From contig CADDZC010000011.1 of assembly GCA_902812365.1 (NCBI GenBank), forward strand, positions 1 to 64,000: a stretch of DNA of 64,000 nucleotides, given 5' to 3'. Numbering within the stretch: the stretch's first letter is position 1; every line of letters starts with the position of its first letter. Under the pieces are notes generated by a model. The model ran no database searches. It was given only the letters and a program-made list of their open reading frames with translations, and had not been told where the DNA came from. The DNA is from Acidobacteriota bacterium (GTDB taxonomy: Bacteria > Acidobacteriota > Terriglobia > UBA7540). Made by a program: the position numbers and the translations under genes. Of this stretch, positions 52,982 through 61,850 are shown piece after piece.

Positions 52982-53182
52982 ATGAAGAAGTTGCTCACTC
53001 TGTTGTTCACTGCAGCCTTGGCCGTTACGATGGCGATGCCGGTGTTCGCGCAGGATACGTCCTCGCAGGACACGTCGACGGCGGCTCCTAAGGCTGAGAA
53101 GCATCACAAAGCCAAGAAAGCCAAGAAGGCGAAGAAGTCCAAGAAGAGCAGCTCCGACACCAGCACCGCCAATCCTCAGTAA
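52982..53182 (+). CDS. Small secreted Lys/His-rich peptide
   Basis: The 66-residue product begins with a clear signal peptide (MKKLLTLLFTAALAVTMAMPVFA, cleavage after Ala). The mature 43 residues are a Thr/Ser-rich segment, then a highly basic stretch, EKHHKAKKAKKAKKSKK, then SSSDTSTANPQ. The repeated KAKK unit and its simple codons suggest slippage growth. The gene has AAGGAGG upstream, an AT-rich putative promoter and a strong terminator downstream, all signs of a monocistronic, possibly well-expressed gene. It is low-complexity, so homology says little. It could bind anionic surfaces, nucleic acid or metals. Confidence 0.78.
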   Translation: MKKLLTLLFTAALAVTMAMPVFAQDTSSQDTSTAAPKAEKHHKAKKAKKAKKSKKSSSDTSTANPQ

Positions 53183-53537
53183 GTGGAGTGGGGTGCATTC
53201 GGGGCTGGCGGCGTACGTCAGACCGCGGATATCCCAGAGACCCCGGGGCCAGTTGCCCCGGGGTTTCTGTTTTTGGGGCTGCTACCGGCGAACCCTGGAT
53301 CACTTCTGGTGCCCGGGGTGGTACCTCCATCGTCCGGAAGCGTGTACACGCCTTTAAAGTGATGTGACACGCATTGGCGGGCCCTTCTGAGCGCCATCGG
53401 CGGGCCCAAAAGGTACGATTTCGGCCCTCGACGGGGCCGGACCGGCAGCCCGGCGTGGCTCACGACCTGCAATATACCTCTGGGCCGCCCCTTAGATGAC
53501 GGTTCCGGGCTCGGTAGGCTCCGGGATGGCGGCCGTA
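53183..53537. other. 355-bp gap between the Lys-rich peptide gene and DUF885 gene
   Basis: The left part holds the terminator at 53235-53274. Beyond it I see no gene; two copies of GGCGGGCCC at 53376 and 53399 are probably chance in GC-rich sequence. Because the DUF885 gene is convergent, this region also serves as its 3' end. Confidence 0.5.
53235..53274 (+). terminator. Strong intrinsic terminator of the Lys-rich peptide gene
   Basis: A 15-bp stem (CAGAGA-CCCCGGGGC paired with GCCCCGGGG-TTTCTG, including one G-T pair) with a CAGTT loop is followed at once by TTTTT at 53270-53274. It lies 52 bases after the peptide gene's stop. This is the clearest rho-independent terminator in the window. 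Confidence 0.88.
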
Positions 53538-55382
53538 TCATGTTGACGAGCCACCGGCCTCCGTTTTCCCTTCCGCCGCCGGCCGCCCGGCGGCCTGGCT
53601 CGCCCGGATCCACGTATCGATATTCCGTTCCAGAATGTCCAAGGGAAGGGCACCTTCCTCGAGGACAGCCTGATGGAACGCCTTCACGTCGAACCGCGTC
53701 CCGAGGGCTTGGGAGGCCCGATCGCGGAGGGCCCTGATCTTGAGCTGCCCGATCTTATACGCCAGGGCCTGACCGGGCCAGGCGATGTAGCGGTCGATCT
53801 CGTTGACGACGTCCAGCTCCTGCTTGGCGGCGTTCTCCATAAAGTAGTTGATCGCCTGCTGCCGGCTCCAGCGCAGAACGTGGATGCCGGGGTCAACCAC
53901 CAGGCGCACCGCCCGCCACATGTCGTAGGTGAGCTGGCCGAACTTCGCGTAAGGATCCTCATAAAGCCCCATCTCATAGCCCAGAGTTTCGGCATAAAGC
54001 CCCCATCCCTCCCCGAACGCGTGGTAGTACCCGTAACGGCGGAACGGGGGCAGGTCGGTCAGTTCCATGGCCAGCGCCATTTGCAGATGGTGACCGGGGA
54101 CGGATTCGTGAAGAGTCAGGGCGGTCATTTCCCACTTCGGGCGCGTCTCGGGCCGGTAGAGATTGACGTAATACGTCCCCGCCCGCGAGCCGTCCGCCGC
54201 CCCCGGCTGGTAATACGCCGTCGTCGTGTCGGGAGCCACCTGGGCCGGGATCGGCTCGACTCCGTACGGCATCCGCGGCAGCACCCGGAAGACCTTGACC
54301 AGGCGCGGATCGATCCGCTTGGCGAGCGCCCGGTACGCGTCCAGCAGCTCCTGGGGCGTCGGAGAGAAGAACCGCGGATCCGTGCGGAGAAGGTGGAAAA
54401 ACGCGGGAAGGGAACCCCGGAAGCCCGCTTGGGCCATCGTCGCTTGCATCTCCCCGCGGAGCCGTCGCACTTCCTCGAGGCCCACCTGATAGACCCCTTG
54501 CGGTGTCAAGTTGGCCGTCGTGTACCGGCGGACGAAGAAGGCGTAGAGGGCCTCGCCGTTTGGAAGCTGCCAGATGCCTGCCTGATCCCAGCAGGCGGGC
54601 AGATATCGCTGGACGAAGAAGTCCCGGAAGCGCCGGAAGGCCGGCACGATGCCCAAGCCGATGGCCTTCTGGGCGGCGGAGGCCAGGCGGGTCTGTTCGG
54701 ACGCGGCGATTGAGGCTGGAAAGCGGCGAAAGGGCTTATAGAACCGGCTCGTGGCCGGGTCGTTGACAATCTGCTGGTCGATCTGAAACGTCACCCGCTG
54801 CATCACGACTCGCGGCAGCACCATCCGCTCGGCGATACCGGTTTCCATCAGCTCCTGCGTCTGGGCGAGGTACTGGGGAAAGGAGCGAAGGCGGGCGAGC
54901 CAGTCTTCGTAGTCTTTCGGCGTATCGAACGGCAGCAGGTCGGCCAGCTCGTCGGCCGTCTGCGGGCCGCCACGCTGGTTCAGCGGGATCAGATACCAGC
55001 GATACCCGTATTCCTCGATGTCCCACTCGCAGTCCTTGGCGAACAGGTCCACGTTCAGTTGGTCGCGCGCCGAAAGTTCCGAGCGCTCGATCGATCGCAA
55101 CTCGCCCAGCACCCGGCGCTGGTGATCATAACGCTTCCGGATCGCTTCCAGGCTCAAGTCCTGCCAGCGGTCATTAAAGCGCCGGTCACCCAGAGTGGAT
55201 GCCTCGGTCGGGTGTTGTTCCATCCGATAGTCCCACTCGCGGGCCAACAGATCATGCAAGGCTTTCGTGGCGGCGTTCATGGGAGCCTCCGGGCGGACGG
55301 CGGGCGGCTGCGGCGACCTCGGGCCCAACCAGCCCGAAGCGGCCGCCGCCATGCTGCCCCGCATCCAGTCTCGACGGTCCAT
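53538..55382 (-). CDS. DUF885-family protein, probable Tat-exported metallopeptidase-like
   Basis: The 614-residue protein begins MDRRDWMRGSMAAAASGW, an Arg-Arg start followed by a weakly hydrophobic Ala stretch that resembles a Tat signal. The rest fits the DUF885 family of all-helical proteins. HESVPGHHLQMALAMEL contains the zinc-type HExxxxH-like cluster, with Glu and His residues in GEGWGLYAETLG further on. DUF885 members are thought to be metallopeptidases or hydrolases; substrates are mostly unknown. It is transcribed toward the Lys-rich peptide gene. Two TatA genes and another Tat-like precursor lie next to it. Confidence 0.85.
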   Translation of the reverse strand: MDRRDWMRGSMAAAASGWLGPRSPQPPAVRPEAPMNAATKALHDLLAREWDYRMEQHPTEASTLGDRRFNDRWQDLSLEAIRKRYDHQRRVLGELRSIERSELSARDQLNVDLFAKDCEWDIEEYGYRWYLIPLNQRGGPQTADELADLLPFDTPKDYEDWLARLRSFPQYLAQTQELMETGIAERMVLPRVVMQRVTFQIDQQIVNDPATSRFYKPFRRFPASIAASEQTRLASAAQKAIGLGIVPAFRRFRDFFVQRYLPACWDQAGIWQLPNGEALYAFFVRRYTTANLTPQGVYQVGLEEVRRLRGEMQATMAQAGFRGSLPAFFHLLRTDPRFFSPTPQELLDAYRALAKRIDPRLVKVFRVLPRMPYGVEPIPAQVAPDTTTAYYQPGAADGSRAGTYYVNLYRPETRPKWEMTALTLHESVPGHHLQMALAMELTDLPPFRRYGYYHAFGEGWGLYAETLGYEMGLYEDPYAKFGQLTYDMWRAVRLVVDPGIHVLRWSRQQAINYFMENAAKQELDVVNEIDRYIAWPGQALAYKIGQLKIRALRDRASQALGTRFDVKAFHQAVLEEGALPLDILERNIDTWIRASQAAGRPAAEGKTEAGGSST

Positions 55383-55529
55383 ATTGGCCTCCCTTGGCCA
55401 CCGCCGGTTCCCCGGGCGGCGCTCGGGCGCACAGCGGCACCAGCTCGGCCGTCGCCGCGCGGGCCGGCGTGCGGCTCTTCATCCTACTTCAGATTGGTCA
55501 ACGATGGGGCGCTGACCGCCCAGAGCGGA

Positions 55530-55604
55530 TGGCTCCTCAGCCAGGACTCGAACCTGGAACCCTCCGGTTAACAGCCGGATGCTCTACCATTGAGCTACTG
55601 AGGA
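55530..55604 (-). tRNA. tRNA-Asn (anticodon GTT), CCA encoded
   Basis: On the minus strand the acceptor TCCTCAG pairs perfectly with CTGAGGA, followed by G73 and encoded CCA. The D arm is GCTC/GAGC with an AATGGTA loop, the anticodon stem TCCGG/CCGGA encloses CTGTTAA (anticodon GTT), and the T arm is CCAGG-TTCGAGT-CCTGG. Length is 75 with CCA. Confidence 0.97.
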
Positions 55605-55682
55605 ACGAGTGGAAGCAGGGCGACAGCGGTCAAACCGGATGTATAGCACGGTGCGGCGCCCAGGGTCAAACCCGGCGGGCGT

Positions 55683-55844
55683 TCAGTCTTTCTTGGCCGC
55701 ATCACCGCCCCGGAATGCGTCCTTAAACTCGCGGATGCCCCGCCCGAGGCCTTTACCGAGCTCGGGCAATCGGCCGGGCCCAAACAAGATCAGCACGATG
55801 ACCAGGATGATCAGCAGGTGAGTCGGTCTTAGCAAGCCTTCCAC
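55683..55844 (-). CDS. tatA: Sec-independent translocase component TatA, short copy
   Basis: The 53-residue protein has a TatA layout: one membrane helix ([13 protein letters not shown]), the hinge [10 protein letters not shown], an amphipathic helix ([17 protein letters not shown]) and a short charged tail. Its first 45 residues are nearly the same as those of the tatA 66 bases upstream, so the pair arose by duplication. I take GTG 55844 as start because GGAGG precedes it at the right distance and because it aligns with the Met of the other copy; GTG 55850 is the alternative. TatA forms the pore for folded proteins. No tatC is in the window. Confidence 0.85.
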   Translation of the reverse strand: MEGLLRPTHLLIILVIVLILFGPGRLPELGKGLGRGIREFKDAFRGGDAAKKD

Positions 55845-55909
55845 GTTCACGCCTCCCCGCCGCCGAAACCCGGGCCTTCCGGTTTCGCCGGCGTCCGCTT
55901 CGCGCTAGC

Positions 55910-56131
55910 CTAGGTCTTCTGCTCGGCCTTGGCTTCTTCAACCTTGGCCTCGGACTTCGAGGTCTCGGCTTTCTTGTCTTCGCCGCTCAGGCCACCCCGC
56001 ATGGCTTCTTTGAACTCCCGAATGCCTTTGCCCAAGCCGCGCCCGAGGTCGGGTAATTTCCCTGGTCCGAACAGGATCAGCACGATCACCAGGATAATAA
56101 TGAGATGGGTCGGCCTCAACAAACCTTCCAT
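55910..56131 (-). CDS. tatA: Sec-independent translocase component TatA, long copy
   Basis: The 73-residue protein starts [30 protein letters not shown], a typical TatA helix and hinge, followed by [18 protein letters not shown] and a 25-residue Lys/Glu/Ala tail ([23 protein letters not shown]). AAGGAGG lies before the ATG. The tail, missing in the downstream copy, is the main difference. It is the first gene of a two-gene tatA unit upstream of tRNA-Asn. TatB would have a longer cytoplasmic part, so TatA fits better. Confidence 0.92.
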   Translation of the reverse strand: MEGLLRPTHLIIILVIVLILFGPGKLPDLGRGLGKGIREFKEAMRGGLSGEDKKAETSKSEAKVEEAKAEQKT

Positions 56132-56476
56132 CGCCCAGCCTCCTTACGCCGCACCCGCGCGGCGTCCTTGCCGTTCGCGGCGCGCCTCGCTTCCTCCCCG
56201 GGGCCACCACGCTGCCGACATTATAGCCCAAAGCGGCCGGCAAAAGCCATGATTCGCAACTCGTCGAGCCGAACAGTGAACTGCCGGGTTCTGGCTCCGC
56301 CCGGGCGTCTGATCCGTGATGACGGAAGAGCCTGCCGGCGACGCCTCGCGGGCAGTTGGCCGCGCCCGGTTTTTGCTTGACGCCGCCCTGCCATTGCCGT
56401 AAAAGGATGAACTTCCTGCGAGGTCGCGCCACGGCCCGCGGAGAGTGCCCTGGCTATTTCCGTCCCGAGGTGAACC
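56132..56476. other. 345-bp divergent region between tatA and the GH29 gene
   Basis: No gene or RNA was recognised. The region must hold the promoter for the two tatA genes on the minus strand and for the fucosidase gene on the plus strand, but I cannot assign boxes. GAGGTG just before 56477 is a likely ribosome site for the latter. Confidence 0.45.
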
Positions 56477-57997
56477 ATGACTGGATCCTGCTCGCGCCGG
56501 CATTTCATGAGAACTCTCTCGCGCGCTGGTGCGGCGACGGCGGCTTCCGCGTGTCTTCCGCGCGGCGGCCGGTCGGCTCCCGGCCGCTATCAGGCCACCT
56601 GGGAGTCTCTTGCCCAGTACCGGGTGCCGGACTGGTATGGCGAGGCCAAGTTTGGCATCTTTCTGCACTGGGGCGTCTATTCGGTTCCTGCCTACGGCAG
56701 CGACTGGTATCCGCGCCAGATGTACCTGAAGGGCACCGATACGTTCACTTACCACGCCGAACACTGGGGTCCGCAGTCGATGTTCGGCTACAAAGACTTT
56801 ATTCCCCTGTTCACGGCCGAGCGCTGGGATCCCGAGCGCTGGGTGGAGCTTTTTGTCCGCGCCGGGGCGAAATATGTGGTGCCGGTCGGCGAACACCACG
56901 ACGGCTTCCCGATGTATAAGTCGATTTTTACGCGCTGGAACGCGGCCGATATGGGTCCGCGCCGTGACGTGGCGGCCGAGCTGGCGCGCGCCGTGCGCGA
57001 GCACGGCCTCAAGTTCGGCATCTCCTCCCACCGTGGCTTCAACTGGTCGTACTATACCTTCGGCCAAGGCTACGATACCGATAATCCTCGTTATTCCGGT
57101 CTCTACGGCCAGCCTCATGCTCCGACGGCGCTCGCCAGCCATCGCCCGGGGGAACTGGTGCAGGAACCCTCGACGGATTTCCTCGAGGACTGGTTCGGGC
57201 GCTCGGCGGAGATGGTCGACCGCTTCCAGCCCGATCTGTTTTACTTCGACTGGGAGATCGGGGCGTCGGCGTTTTTGCCCTACCGGCGCCAATTCGCCGC
57301 CTATTATTACAACCGGGCGGAAACGTGGGGCCGGGGCGTGGTGCTGACGTATAAGAATCAGGCCTACCCCGAGGGCACGGCCGTGCTCGACATTGAGCGC
57401 GGACTGCTCGGCGACATCCACCAGCATCCCTGGCAAACCGATACCTCCGTGGGGTGGAAGTCCTGGGGATACATCCACGATGAAGATTACAAGACGGCCG
57501 CCGATCTGCTGCCGGAGCTCATCGACATCGTCAGCAAGAACGGTTGCCTGCTGCTCAACGTCGGCCCCCAGCCCGACGGCACCATTCCCGGGGCCGCCGA
57601 GGCCACTCTGCTCGAAATGGGTCGGTGGCTCGGGGCGAACGGGGAGGCGATTTACGGCACTCGCCCCTGGAAGGTGTATGGCGAAGGGCCGGCTCAGTTT
57701 AAGGGCGGCGCCTTCGGCGAAAAGAAGGGACAAACGTTTACGCCCGAGGACCTCCGATTTACCGCCCGAGGCGATGCGCTCTACGTTATTGCACTCGGCT
57801 GGCCGAGCCGGGAGCTGAGGGTTAAGTCGCTGGGTATGAAGGCCGGGTTGTTTACGGGAAGGATCGCGCGCGTCAGCCTGCTCGGCAGCGACGCGGAGCT
57901 CGCGTGGAATCGGGGCGAAGAGGCCTTGACGGTCAAGACACCCGGGGAAAAACCGGGCGCGATCGCCTACGTGTTCAAGATCACGGTGCAGAGCTGA
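56477..57997 (+). CDS. GH29 alpha-L-fucosidase-like protein with Tat signal
   Basis: The 506-residue protein starts with a twin-arginine signal (CSRRHFMRTLSRAGAATAASA). The glycoside hydrolase 29 domain follows: FGIFLHWGVYSVPAYGSDWYPR, KYVVPVGEHHDGFPMY, GISSHRGFNWSYYTF and LFYFDWEIG, where the Asp is the expected nucleophile. A beta-sandwich of about 130 residues ends the protein. GH29 enzymes release alpha-L-fucose. The usual nucleophile context is WFDG; the FDWEIG form here may mean a related specificity. Its last 17 bases overlap the convergent rsmD end. Confidence 0.88.
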   Translation: MTGSCSRRHFMRTLSRAGAATAASACLPRGGRSAPGRYQATWESLAQYRVPDWYGEAKFGIFLHWGVYSVPAYGSDWYPRQMYLKGTDTFTYHAEHWGPQSMFGYKDFIPLFTAERWDPERWVELFVRAGAKYVVPVGEHHDGFPMYKSIFTRWNAADMGPRRDVAAELARAVREHGLKFGISSHRGFNWSYYTFGQGYDTDNPRYSGLYGQPHAPTALASHRPGELVQEPSTDFLEDWFGRSAEMVDRFQPDLFYFDWEIGASAFLPYRRQFAAYYYNRAETWGRGVVLTYKNQAYPEGTAVLDIERGLLGDIHQHPWQTDTSVGWKSWGYIHDEDYKTAADLLPELIDIVSKNGCLLLNVGPQPDGTIPGAAEATLLEMGRWLGANGEAIYGTRPWKVYGEGPAQFKGGAFGEKKGQTFTPEDLRFTARGDALYVIALGWPSRELRVKSLGMKAGLFTGRIARVSLLGSDAELAWNRGEEALTVKTPGEKPGAIAYVFKITVQS

Positions 57998-58565
57998 GCG
58001 CCGGCGTTTCCGGCAGCCTGCGATAAAACGACAATTGCGTGTCCCCGTGCCGGATGGAGCGGGTTCGCCGCAGGGCGGCGTAACGCTCTTCCAGGCGGAT
58101 GCGGCGCGAATGCTGGGCGATCACGATCCCTTGCGGCGCGATGAGGCGGGAGCGTCCGAGTTCGCGGAGAACGCGGTGGTATTCCCCGATCGCGTCATAG
58201 GGAGGATCGAGAAAGAGATAGTCAAACTGGGCGCTTTCGGCTTCCAGGCGCTCCAAACCCTTGTTCGCCTCGCAGGCCAGGACTTCCACGCCGTCACGAA
58301 TGCCCAGCGCGGCCAGGTTCTGCCGGATCAACCGGGCCGCCGGACGGTGGCTCTCGATGAAGACAACTTCGCGGGCTCCCCGGCTCAAAGCCTCGATGCC
58401 GACGGCCCCGCTGCCGGCATAGGCGTCCAGGAATCGCGCTCCGCGGATGCTCGGGCCGAGCACGTCGAAGAGGGTTTCGCGCATCTGTTCCGAGGTGGGC
58501 CGCAGGCGGCCGCTCTTGAGCGTCCGAAGGGTCAGACCTCGAAATTGGCCGGAGATAATGCGCAT
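57981..58565 (-). CDS. rsmD: 16S rRNA (guanine966-N2)-methyltransferase RsmD
   Basis: The 194-residue SAM-dependent methyltransferase has RIISGQFRGLTLRTL at the N-terminus, RPTSEQMRETLFDVLG, the SAM motif DAYAGSGAVGIEALSRGA and the catalytic motif FLDPPYDAI. It methylates G966 of 16S rRNA. It lies six bases after recG on the same strand, so the two are an operon. Assignment is secure. Confidence 0.95.
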   Translation of the reverse strand: MRIISGQFRGLTLRTLKSGRLRPTSEQMRETLFDVLGPSIRGARFLDAYAGSGAVGIEALSRGAREVVFIESHRPAARLIRQNLAALGIRDGVEVLACEANKGLERLEAESAQFDYLFLDPPYDAIGEYHRVLRELGRSRLIAPQGIVIAQHSRRIRLEERYAALRRTRSIRHGDTQLSFYRRLPETPALSSAP

Positions 58566-58571
58566 CAGGGG

Positions 58572-60692
58572 TTATGCCACGCTCGACAGTCCGTAGCGGC
58601 GCGGCCAGGCGGCGCGCAGATAGGCCACATAGGACTCGAATTCCTCGGGCGAGCCGGGATGCGAGAGAAATTCCGCCGCCTCGCGCCGGGCCCATTCCAA
58701 AATATCCTGGTCGCGAAGCAGCTGGGCGATGCGGAACCCCGGGATGCCCCACTGGCGCGTGCCGAAAAACTCCCCCGGGCCCCGCAGCTTCAAATCCATC
58801 TCGGCAATCTTGAAACCGTCGGCGGTCTCGACGAGGGCGTTCAGGCGCTCGCTGGCGACCTCGGTGCGGGCGTCGCCGGCCACCAGCAGGCAATAGGATT
58901 GTCCCGGCCCGCGTCCGATGCGCCCGCGAAGCTGATGGAGTTGGGCGAGGCCGAAACGGTCGGCATGCTCGATGAGCATCACGGTGGCGTTCGGAACATC
59001 CACGCCGACCTCCACGACTGTGGTCGAGACGAGGATCGGCGCCTCGTTGGCCTTAAAGGCGCGCATCACGCGGTCTTTTTCCTGGCTCGGCAGCCGGCCG
59101 TGGAGCAGTTCCACGCGGAACTCGGGAAAGACGTTGCGGGCCAGGTGTTCGTGCATGCGGACGGCGGCCTGCAGTTCCAGCCGGTCGGATTCTTCGATCA
59201 CCGGATAGATGACGTAGGCCTGCTCGCCGCGGCGGACTCGCTGCCGAATCCACTCGAAGGCCTGGGGGCGCTCGCGCTCGCTGAGCAGCCGGGTGACGAT
59301 GGGCGAGCGGTGGGGAGGCAGCTCGTCAATAACGGAACAATCGAGGTCGCCGTAGAGGGTGAGGGCGAGGGTGCGCGGAATAGGCGTGGCCGTCAGTACC
59401 AGCACATCGGGGGGCCGGCCCTTGCGGATAAGCTGGTAACGCTGCAACACTCCGAAGCGGTGTTGCTCATCCACGATGACGAGCCCAAGCCGGGCAAACT
59501 CCACGTCGCGCTCAATCAGGGCGTGGGTGCCGATCACCAGGTTTAACCCGCCTTCGGCGATTCGTTGCTTGAGGGTAGCCTTTTCGGCTGGCTTGCGGGA
59601 GCTGACGAGCAGATCGAGCTGGTAGGGCAACGGCTCGAGCAACTGCCGGATGGAGAGATAGTGCTGGGTGGCGAGAATTTCGGTGGGAGCCATGAGCGCC
59701 ACCTGGTAACCATTCTCGATAGCCACGATGGCCGCCTGAAGGGCCACGATGGTCTTGCCGGAGCCGACGTCGCCTTGCAGCAGCCGGTTCATGGGGCGCG
59801 GCGAGCACATATCGGCGACGATTTCGCGGATGGCGCGCTTCTGGGCTCCGGTGGGATGAAACGGCAGAATGCGCCGGATCGCCTGCCGGGCGGAGTCCGT
59901 CACCTGGAACCGAATGCCTTCGACCGACTGCGCGCGCCGCCGGCGCAGCAGAAGCCCGGCGCTGACGTTGAACAGCTCCTCGAAGATCAGGCGGACCTGC
60001 GCCGACGTGCGAAAGGTTGCCAACTGGTCGAGCGGGGTGTCGGGTTCGGGGAAGTGGGTGAGCCGGAGGGCCGTGGAGCGATCCATCAATTGATTCCGCT
60101 CGCGCACCGAGCGGGGCAGGCATTCCACCACTTGGCCGTCGGTCGAGGCCAGGGCGTTCCACAGAAGATGCCGCAGCACGCGCGGCGTGAGCCGTCCGAT
60201 GGATTCGTAAATGGGGACAATTCGTCCCACCTCGAGTGATTCGCCGCCCTCGGTTTTCTCTTCCGCGAGAATCTCAAACTGCGGCTGGAGCATCTGCAGA
60301 TTGCCCGTGCCAAAGGGATCGCGCTCCACCTTGCCGAAAAAGAACACCCGCTGCCCCGGGCGAAACACCCGGTTCTTTTCCAGGTAGGCGGCGTTGAACC
60401 ATTTGCAACGCAGGATTCCGGTGTCGTCCCGGGCAGCCAGGTCAAAGATATACGTGCCGCGACGGGTGCGCACCGGGCCCGCCGTGAGGACCTCGGCCAG
60501 CACGGTCGTGGTCTGGCCGGGGATCAGTTCCCGGATCGGGGTGGTGCGGGTGCGGTCTTCGTAGCGGAACGGAGTGTAGTAGAGCAGGTCCTCGATGGTG
60601 CGGATGGCGCGCGCGGCCAGCATCTCGGCGCGCCCCGGCCCGACACCCTTCAGGTACTGGACATCCGAGCCGGGTTGGAGCCTGGCGGCCAT
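58572..60692 (-). CDS. recG: ATP-dependent DNA helicase RecG
   Basis: The 706-residue protein has an N-terminal wedge domain (VQYLKGVGPGRAEMLAARAI and the OB fold near residue 60-140), then the superfamily 2 helicase core: Walker A LLQGDVGSGKTIVAL, DEQHRFGVLQR as motif II, TATPIPRTLALTLYG as motif III and QLRGRIGRGPGQSYC as motif VI. RecG remodels stalled forks and branched DNA. Length is typical. The ATG at 60692 begins a few residues before the conserved region. rsmD follows directly. Confidence 0.95.
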   Translation of the reverse strand: MAARLQPGSDVQYLKGVGPGRAEMLAARAIRTIEDLLYYTPFRYEDRTRTTPIRELIPGQTTTVLAEVLTAGPVRTRRGTYIFDLAARDDTGILRCKWFNAAYLEKNRVFRPGQRVFFFGKVERDPFGTGNLQMLQPQFEILAEEKTEGGESLEVGRIVPIYESIGRLTPRVLRHLLWNALASTDGQVVECLPRSVRERNQLMDRSTALRLTHFPEPDTPLDQLATFRTSAQVRLIFEELFNVSAGLLLRRRRAQSVEGIRFQVTDSARQAIRRILPFHPTGAQKRAIREIVADMCSPRPMNRLLQGDVGSGKTIVALQAAIVAIENGYQVALMAPTEILATQHYLSIRQLLEPLPYQLDLLVSSRKPAEKATLKQRIAEGGLNLVIGTHALIERDVEFARLGLVIVDEQHRFGVLQRYQLIRKGRPPDVLVLTATPIPRTLALTLYGDLDCSVIDELPPHRSPIVTRLLSERERPQAFEWIRQRVRRGEQAYVIYPVIEESDRLELQAAVRMHEHLARNVFPEFRVELLHGRLPSQEKDRVMRAFKANEAPILVSTTVVEVGVDVPNATVMLIEHADRFGLAQLHQLRGRIGRGPGQSYCLLVAGDARTEVASERLNALVETADGFKIAEMDLKLRGPGEFFGTRQWGIPGFRIAQLLRDQDILEWARREAAEFLSHPGSPEEFESYVAYLRAAWPRRYGLSSVA

Positions 60693-60750
60693 CGTTCTTC
60701 GCCCTGCACTTTACAGTGTATCCGATCGGCCGGGCGAAGAGCCGCGGCCA

Positions 60751-61425
60751 CTATCCGCAGCCCGTGGCCGGTCGCGCCGGGGGGCGCAACAGTTGCCGGA
60801 GGCGCAGGCGCGCCTTGTGGAGCTGCGACTTGCAATTGCCGATCGAGCGGTTCAGGAGGCGCGCAATTTCGCTGTGTTCGTAACCCTCGATATCGTGAAG
60901 CACGAAGACGGTGCGATAGCCGTGCGGCAATTTCCCGATGGCGCGCGCCAGGTGGAGGCGGTCTACGCTGGCGGCCAGATGAGGGTCACCCGCGCCGTAT
61001 TCGCGCTTGGCCCCGTCCTCTCCGTCCGTCCGGCTCTCCTCGAGCGGAATCTCCCGGACGGCCTTCCGCCGCAGGCTCATCAGGACCGTGTTCACGACGA
61101 GGCGGTGCAACCAGGTCGAGAAAGCCGATTCGCCGCGAAAGCCCCTGATTTTGCGAAACAGTTGCAGGAACGCCTCCTGGCAGAGGTCTTCGGCCTCCGC
61201 GCGATCATTGGTCATGCGCAAGCAGAGCCGATAGACGCGCTGCCGGTGCATTTCAAACAACGCCGCAAACGCTTCTTCATTTCCTTCGCCAGCCCGCCGG
61301 ATGAGTTCGCGCTCGCGGGCGCCGGCGGGAGCCTGGCTCTCGCCGCTCGGCGCCGGGATGGCCGCCGAGGCGGGCGATTCTCTGTTCATTTCCACCGCTG
61401 GGCCGAGCTCACTGATTGAATTCAT
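60751..61425 (-). CDS. ECF-type RNA polymerase sigma factor
   Basis: The 224-residue protein has sigma region 2 (EEAFAALFEMHRQRVYRLCLRMTNDRAEAEDLCQEAFLQLFR) and region 4 (LPHGYRTVFVLHDIEGYEHSEIARLLNRSIGNCKSQLHKAR), the RpoE/SigW type, with an unusual acidic insert between them. A 40-residue Ala/Glu/Pro-rich N-terminal tail precedes region 2. No anti-sigma gene follows; recG lies 58 bases downstream. The target promoters and the trigger are unknown. The start is uncertain because several in-frame codons lie in the tail. Confidence 0.9.
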   Translation of the reverse strand: MNSISELGPAVEMNRESPASAAIPAPSGESQAPAGARERELIRRAGEGNEEAFAALFEMHRQRVYRLCLRMTNDRAEAEDLCQEAFLQLFRKIRGFRGESAFSTWLHRLVVNTVLMSLRRKAVREIPLEESRTDGEDGAKREYGAGDPHLAASVDRLHLARAIGKLPHGYRTVFVLHDIEGYEHSEIARLLNRSIGNCKSQLHKARLRLRQLLRPPARPATGCG

Positions 61426-61850
61426 TCCGCCTCCCTAGTTCCGCCCTCCGGCCGCGGTTCGGCGGCGGTGCGGGCGACCTCGCGCCTCCGGCCCGCGGGT
61501 CTGTTTATTAGACGACGAAACGCTTCCGACGTTCGTCGCCGGCAAGTCAATAAGTTGTCCTTTTCGCAGTAGCGAGCCTGTTCTTGAGCGAGACCGGACG
61601 GCCACCTTCCCCCGCTCCTCACACGCGCGGCCCGGATTGCCGGCCATTGGGGGCGGTGGTTGGCTGGGGGAAACGGCAGCGTCAAAATTTTCATTAGAAA
61701 ACCCACAGACCTGCTATAATTCCCCAACGGGTAGTAATCGCACACAGACTATGGGCCAGGCCGGGAGCTCGGCGGAGGGGCGGGCGGAAGATCCGCTCCA
61801 GTCCTCGTGCCGGAAGCTCGGGCCGGGCTGGAAAGAACGGGATCACTCCG
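61426..61850. other. 425-bp divergent region between sigma factor and response regulator
   Basis: No gene was found. The region holds the extended -10 promoter at 61712 for the plus-strand response regulator and presumably the sigma-factor promoter on the other strand. The stretch 61680-61740 is markedly AT-rich. Confidence 0.5.
61712..61720 (+). promoter_or_regulatory. Extended -10 promoter (TGCTATAAT)
   Basis: TG at 61712-61713 is followed after one base by TATAAT at 61715-61720, a perfect extended -10 element. No good -35 is visible 17 bases upstream, as is common for this class. Transcription would begin near 61727, about 125 bases before the response regulator GTG. Confidence 0.7.

Noticed and set aside
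53376-53407. Two copies of GGCGGGCCC
   Set aside because: Short, GC-rich and without wider symmetry; likely chance in this base composition.
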